Assembly (NCBI GenBank): GCA_030560485.1
Contig: JAKTTS010000071.1
Coordinates: 1-43,345 of the forward strand
DNA: 43,345 nucleotides
From: Ascoidea tarda (nom. inval.)
Taxonomy: Eukaryota > Ascomycota > Saccharomycetes > Ascoideales > Ascoideaceae
Direction: 5' to 3'
Shown here: positions 39,450-43,345 of the stretch, one piece after another
How positions within the stretch are numbered: the first letter of the stretch is position 1
Layout: each line of letters starts with the position of its first letter
Translations under genes and position numbers: made by a program
The notes under the pieces: model-generated
What the model saw: only the letters and a program-made list of their open reading frames with translations
What the model was told of the DNA's origin: nothing
Databases searched by the model: none

Positions 39450-41639
39450 CTAAACATTCTCCAATAAAAAGAAATGGCCTTGTTTATTTCTGACAAATTT
39501 GAATTTTTTTTTTTGTGATTTGTTTTCACAATAAGGATTAATACCAATTAATTGTTGTAGTGCTTCAAGTCTATCCATTTCTTTTTTACCAATATAATTA
39601 TCTTTCAACTTAAAAACTTTTAAGTTTTTTAGTTTTTTTTCATTATTGACTTCTGAAATTTTATTATTCAGCAAGTTTAATCTAGTTAAATGAACCAATT
39701 TTGATAAATTTTTAATTTCGATGATTGAATTCCAACTAAGATTTAATTTTTTCAACGCAGTTAATTTTGATAACCCATCAATTCTTTTAATATTATTCAG
39801 AGACAAATCAAGATATGTAAGGAAAACTAATTTATTCAATTTTTCAATTTTTGTGATTCCACAAAATGATAAATTTAAAGATCTCAAATTTACTAGATTG
39901 TCTAAATTTTTAATCTTCTTAATGGGGTAATTATATGATAAATCCAAATGTTCTAACTGGATCAATTTATCTAAATTCTCTATTTTTGTAATGTTGTTGT
40001 TCAGTAGTATTAATTTTTTTAGGTTTGCTAGCTTATCTAAATTTTCAATCTTCTTAATTTTCTGATTATATGATAGATTAAAATACTTTAGATTGATCAA
40101 TTTGTCTAGATTTTCTATTTTTTCAAATTTAGTTCCTGATAGTGTCAATACCTTTAGGTTTGTTAGCTTATCTAAATTTTCAATCTTCTTAATTTTCTGA
40201 TTATATGATAGATTAAAATATTCTAGATTGATCAATTTGTCTAGATTTTCTATTTTTGTAATGTTGTTGTTCGATAGTATTAATTTTTTTAGATTTTTTA
40301 GCTTATTCAAATTTTCAATTTTCTCGATATTAAGATTATGAGATAAATCTAAATATTCTAACTGGATCAATTTGTCTAAATTCTCTATTTTTGTAATGTT
40401 GTTGTTCGATAGTATTAATTTTTTTAGATTTTGTAACTTGTCCAAATTTTCAATTTTCTCGATATTAAGATTATGAGATAAATCCAAACATACTAAGTTG
40501 ATCAACATGTCTAGGTTCTGAATTTTTAGGATGTTAGTATTTGACACTATTACTGTTTTTAAATTTATTAACATATCCAAGTTTTCAACGTTCCAAAGTA
40601 CATGATTATATGATAAATTTAAATATTCTAGATCGATCAATGTGTCCAAATTTTCTATTTTCTTGACGTTTGCTTTTAGTATTAGTTCATTTAGATTTTT
40701 TAACTTATCCAAGTTTTCTATTTTTTCAATATTTGAATTATGTGATAAATTTAAATATGTTAGATTGGTCAATGCATCTAACTTTTCTATTTTTTCGATG
40801 GTTGTGTTTGACAATGTTAATTTTTTTAGATTGGTTAATTTATCCCAATTTTTAATTGGAGCTGCTTGATTATCATGAATGTTTAAAATACCTGTAAATG
40901 CAATACTTATGTCTTTCAAACTAAAATGTTTTATAATGGATTTATTAAATTTAATAAAATAAGAGGAAGAAACCAAATGGAATTCAATAAAGCACTCAAA
41001 AAATTGATAATTTAAATCATACAAATGTACATGATCAATTTTATGTAAATCAAGTGATTTAGTAAGAGGTTTTTTTAAGACTTTTGGCAATTTATTCCAA
41101 TCCAGAATTCCATAACCAGTTGTTATATCTTTTAAATGCTTTGAGTTACTTAAAATCACTTTTCCGATTATATCGATCTTATCAATACTCTCTAATTGCG
41201 TGTTTTTAAATGGAGCAACAGCATTAACAAAAAGCTGAAAATGTTTGATTTTGATTGAGTTGTCTGATAGTTGATTTAGAATATCGAATTCACCCATATT
41301 CTCTAAACATGTAAAGAACAATCTCAAAATTCTGCAAAACTTTAATATTTCAGAGTTAAATAGATTTAAATCTTTGAAATGGATCTTCAAAAATGATTGT
41401 TTGTTAATATCATACAGATCAGTCAATATTATATCTTTGAATAGTGATGATAATGCTGAAAATTTGATTGAATTATTATCCGATAAACTGAATAGCCACA
41501 ATTGATCCGTTTGTAAATGGGTAAATATCATATTGATCAACTCAAAAGAAATCATATCAAGTGGTTTGCGAGATGATATCGCTTGCGCTTTATTTGAATC
41601 ATTATGATATTTCCCCCAAAACAGCTGGTATGCATTCAT
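39450..41639 (-). CDS. F-box-like leucine-rich repeat protein
   Basis: A 729-residue protein. Residues about 24-75 (RKPLDMISFELINMIFTHLQ and the following LFKDIILTDL) look like a divergent F-box, suggesting a substrate receptor of an SCF ubiquitin ligase; this is a weak match. Residues 75-255 are a variable linker. From about 260 to 680 run some 18 leucine-rich repeats of 22-23 residues of the SDS22 type, consensus (K/E)IENLDKLxNLxxLxLSxN, ending in a cap near EALQQLIGINPYCE. Several repeats are almost identical at DNA level, so the array is expanding or being homogenised. The C terminus is basic. I cannot name an orthologue. Codon use is very AT-rich. One CTG lies where sister repeats have TCG. 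Confidence 0.92.
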   Translation of the reverse strand: MNAYQLFWGKYHNDSNKAQAISSRKPLDMISFELINMIFTHLQTDQLWLFSLSDNNSIKFSALSSLFKDIILTDLYDINKQSFLKIHFKDLNLFNSEILKFCRILRLFFTCLENMGEFDILNQLSDNSIKIKHFQLFVNAVAPFKNTQLESIDKIDIIGKVILSNSKHLKDITTGYGILDWNKLPKVLKKPLTKSLDLHKIDHVHLYDLNYQFFECFIEFHLVSSSYFIKFNKSIIKHFSLKDISIAFTGILNIHDNQAAPIKNWDKLTNLKKLTLSNTTIEKIEKLDALTNLTYLNLSHNSNIEKIENLDKLKNLNELILKANVKKIENLDTLIDLEYLNLSYNHVLWNVENLDMLINLKTVIVSNTNILKIQNLDMLINLVCLDLSHNLNIEKIENLDKLQNLKKLILSNNNITKIENLDKLIQLEYLDLSHNLNIEKIENLNKLKNLKKLILSNNNITKIENLDKLINLEYFNLSYNQKIKKIENLDKLTNLKVLTLSGTKFEKIENLDKLINLKYFNLSYNQKIKKIENLDKLANLKKLILLNNNITKIENLDKLIQLEHLDLSYNYPIKKIKNLDNLVNLRSLNLSFCGITKIEKLNKLVFLTYLDLSLNNIKRIDGLSKLTALKKLNLSWNSIIEIKNLSKLVHLTRLNLLNNKISEVNNEKKLKNLKVFKLKDNYIGKKEMDRLEALQQLIGINPYCENKSQKKKFKFVRNKQGHFFLLENV
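39990..40470. repeat. Near-identical DNA repeats within the LRR array
   Basis: The block beginning GCTTATCTAAATTTTCAATC at 40031 recurs at 40166 (offset 135 bp) and stays almost identical for about 90 bp. The block GTAATGTTGTTGTTCGATAG at 40258 recurs at 40396 (offset 138 bp) and is again almost identical; a further copy near 39989 differs by a few bases. Offsets of 45 and 46 codons mean that pairs of LRR units are the duplicating module. Confidence 0.88.
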
Positions 41640-42086
41640 TATTTGGAATTAATAAACTTGTTATTTTGATGATGGAGGTAGACATGAATAAGCAAAGAAT
41701 GCCCAGCATAATATCTTCAACAATCAAAGTATATTTTAAGACGTGCTGATGGATTTATTTTGAAAATGCGCTCCTTCTTTTTGTCTGCGTTGAAATGCGT
41801 TTAAATGCAGGAACTTTCTTGGCTTCCGAATTCTGTTACGGAGTCCGCTCTCCGATAGCGCCCGGCCTTATGTATGCAATCTGGGTTGTGTCTACGCCCG
41901 GGCTTAACTACTGAAATGTTTAATGTTTATGGAGAATCAGATCACAAATATTGATGCAAAATTGCAAATAAAACAAAGTATTAGTTTAATCATCACCAAT
42001 TGTCCATTTGGAATTGCAATTCAAACATAGCTCTTGTGTCAAGCTCTTTGTTCAAAACAGCACCAACTGAACTATTCAATTGGACA
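41640..42086. promoter_or_regulatory. LRR gene upstream region
   Basis: Upstream of the minus-strand LRR gene. At 41,820-41,910 it contains a GC-rich island (AGTCCGCTCTCCGATAGCGC, then CGCCCGGGC) in an otherwise AT-rich setting, which could hold general-factor binding sites. No RNA gene is evident. Confidence 0.4.
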
Positions 42087-42326
42087 TTATAGGTATTGAA
42101 ACAGCTCCAACAGCATACCATCTTGATCAAACATATCGTCGATTAGCTCTCTACTACCACCTGTTGCAACTGTATATTGAATCTCGCTATCCATTTCTTT
42201 ATTTAATTGACATATTTTTTCTGAGAGATTTTGCAATAATTTTAAGCGGACCTTTAGAGAAAGCAACAATTCTATCTGATAAAAATATAAAAACTGCTGG
42301 TGGTTAACCTTTTGCTTGCAAATGCG
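42087..42326 (-). CDS. Possible small gene, perhaps the 3' exon of a spliced gene
   Basis: An open stretch of 79 codons on the minus strand, bounded upstream by an in-frame TAG at 42327. It reads as a plausible coiled coil (LLQNLSEKICQLNKEMDSEI) followed by TVATGGSRELIDDMFDQDG and stops at 42087. It has no ATG near its 5' edge; the first in-frame ATG is internal, at EMDSEI. On the same strand TATACTAA at 42340-42347 resembles a yeast branch point and lies just before AG acceptors, and GTAAGT occurs at 42385-42390. I could not build a first exon that keeps the frame, so splicing is unproven. Length and helical character recall small kinetochore or tethering subunits, but I make no family claim. 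Confidence 0.35.
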   Translation of the reverse strand, partial: RICKQKVNHQQFLYFYQIELLLSLKVRLKLLQNLSEKICQLNKEMDSEIQYTVATGGSRELIDDMFDQDGMLLELFQYL

Positions 42327-42843
42327 CTACCTATCTTCTTTAGTATACCACAGTTTGGAAATTGGTTAACAAAACAAACTATTTACTTACACTATCATAC
42401 TTATTCTTTTTTCAAATGATGATGGTGATGATGTATAAATAAGAGCAAGGTGATATAACAGGAATAGTTTATGTCGTTGAAGATCACAGAGAAATTTTAT
42501 ATTCTACTCTTTAGTTGAATTTGATAAAGGAAAATTTCACTTAATTTGGAGTTTTTTGATTAAATCCAACGAAAAATTTCACACAAAGCATATAATTGAC
42601 CTTTTGGTGGTACATCAATAGCAATTAAAAGATAAACAAAAAATATAAAATAATCTGAATTGAAGCTATTTAAATAAAAGATACAAGATCTAGAAAATTG
42701 TTTTTACAGCTTAAATCTTTCATTTGGAGTTTTCTAAATGTTTTTCTAATTCAAAACAAAAGCTATGAAGTGATTAGATTAGATATTTTATACCCGTGGA
42801 AATTTAATAAAGCATTATATAAATTGAAAGAAGAGTAGATGTT
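42327..42843. other. AT-rich spacer
   Basis: About 500 bp between the small minus-strand frame and the 3' end of the probable SNM1 gene. It contains the possible splice signals mentioned for the small frame and AT-rich sequence otherwise. No further gene is visible. Confidence 0.5.
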
Positions 42844-43345
42844 TTACATAAAAAAATCACTCATTTCTAAAGATTTTTGTGTTTTAAACTTTTTATTTTG
42901 AATTATGTCCATGAGAGAATTCTTTTGTTTCTTTCTCTTTTTTTTTGTTGATGATTTTGAATCCAGCTGAATAATTTTGTAAGTGATGGGAGAGTTTTTC
43001 GAATTTCCATCAGTGGTTTTGTTTGAAATTGAATTATTGTAAACTTTAGGCGTTTTTGAAATATCCTTGGATTTTAAATGATTTTCATTTGTTAAAATAT
43101 TTTTTTTTTGCGAAGTTGGAGTGAGTAGGGGAATTAGGAGCTCATGATCGCATAGAGTACATTTGTAGGACAACACTCTTTTTCTTGGTTTCCATTTTAC
43201 AGTGATTTGATTTGAGTGGGCTTTTTCATTTGATTTTGTTTGTTTAGTTTGTTTAGTTTGTTTAGTTTGTTTAGTTTGTTTAGTTTGTTTAGTTTGACGG
43301 ATTGTATTTTTGATTTTGGGTTTTGCTTTTTCAAATTTGACTCGA
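42844..43345 (-). CDS. SNM1: Probable RNase MRP subunit Snm1, 3' part
   Basis: The frame is open from the window's right edge to a stop at 42844, giving 166 C-terminal residues; the 5' end lies outside. Seen in order: a basic stretch, six TKQ repeats, KWKPRKRVLSYKCTLCDHEL with one CxxC pair (the second half of a zinc ribbon in the Rpr2/Snm1/Rpp21 family), then a Lys/Ser/Asn-rich region. It ends in KKKRKKQKNSLMDI, then KSLEMSDFFM. Yeast Snm1 ends similarly (SKKRKLNSLTNLL, then SSSLSLESFMKS), which is the main reason for the name. Snm1 is the protein specific to RNase MRP, which cleaves pre-rRNA in the nucleolus. The first CxxC should lie beyond the edge. Rpr2 is the alternative. Confidence 0.65.
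   Translation of the reverse strand, partial: RVKFEKAKPKIKNTIRQTKQTKQTKQTKQTKQTKQTKSNEKAHSNQITVKWKPRKRVLSYKCTLCDHELLIPLLTPTSQKKNILTNENHLKSKDISKTPKVYNNSISNKTTDGNSKNSPITYKIIQLDSKSSTKKKRKKQKNSLMDIIQNKKFKTQKSLEMSDFFM
43243..43296. repeat. 9-bp coding tandem repeat, six perfect units
   Basis: TTTAGTTTG is repeated six times without mismatch (plus strand). Read on the minus strand it keeps frame and encodes Thr-Lys-Gln in each unit, inside the probable SNM1 gene. Complete identity suggests recent slippage, so length may vary between strains. Confidence 0.92.

Overview
The window looks like nuclear DNA of an AT-rich, intron-poor budding yeast (Saccharomycotina). The proteins that can be named are yeast ones: LSC1, IMP2, MPR1, HDA1, an ARK1/PRK1 kinase, COG6, SNG1, an ARN/SIT1 siderophore transporter, POT1 and probably SNM1. 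I found no convincing intron in any of them. CTG codons are very rare: none in LSC1, in IMP2, or in the HDA1 catalytic half. In the leucine-rich-repeat gene one CTG sits where sister repeats carry TCG (Ser). Together with a secreted glucoamylase resembling that of Saccharomycopsis and an expanded LRR protein, this points to a CUG-Ser lineage such as Ascoidea/Saccharomycopsis. That placement is inference.

Layout. 1-1.78 kb: a T-rich edge and a long non-coding leader region. 1.8-4.6 kb: mitochondrial LSC1 and IMP2 (convergent), then MPR1, which diverges from IMP2. 4.6-11.3 kb: a very AT-rich gene desert of about 6.7 kb holding one Asp/Asn-rich orphan reading frame, a recurring 10-mer and a 22-bp perfect palindrome. 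11.4-20.3 kb: three long plus-strand housekeeping genes, HDA1 (histone deacetylase), an actin-patch/endocytosis kinase, and COG6 (Golgi tethering). 20.8-25.1 kb: two minus-strand membrane proteins, a NIPA-type magnesium transporter and SNG1. 25.7-26.7 kb: an N/Q-rich small heat-shock protein sharing its upstream region with SNG1. 27.1-31.3 kb: a siderophore transporter and peroxisomal thiolase POT1, transcribed divergently. 33.3-35.0 kb: a secreted GH15 glucoamylase with a 2-kb upstream region. 36.8-38.5 kb: a broken amino-acid permease. 39.4-41.6 kb: an F-box-like/LRR protein with near-identical internal repeats. 42.1-43.3 kb: a possible small gene and the 3' part of a probable SNM1 that runs off the window.

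There is no operon logic; linkage appears mainly as three divergent promoters (IMP2/MPR1, SNG1/sHSP, SIT1/POT1). Physiologically the set covers mitochondrial metabolism, secretory and endocytic traffic, nutrient scavenging (starch, ferric siderophores, fatty acids) and stress. The most unusual parts are the gene desert with its orphan ORF and palindrome, and the LRR protein, whose repeats also carry a clue to the genetic code. I saw no recognisable retroelement, virus-derived element, CRISPR array, rRNA or intact tRNA.
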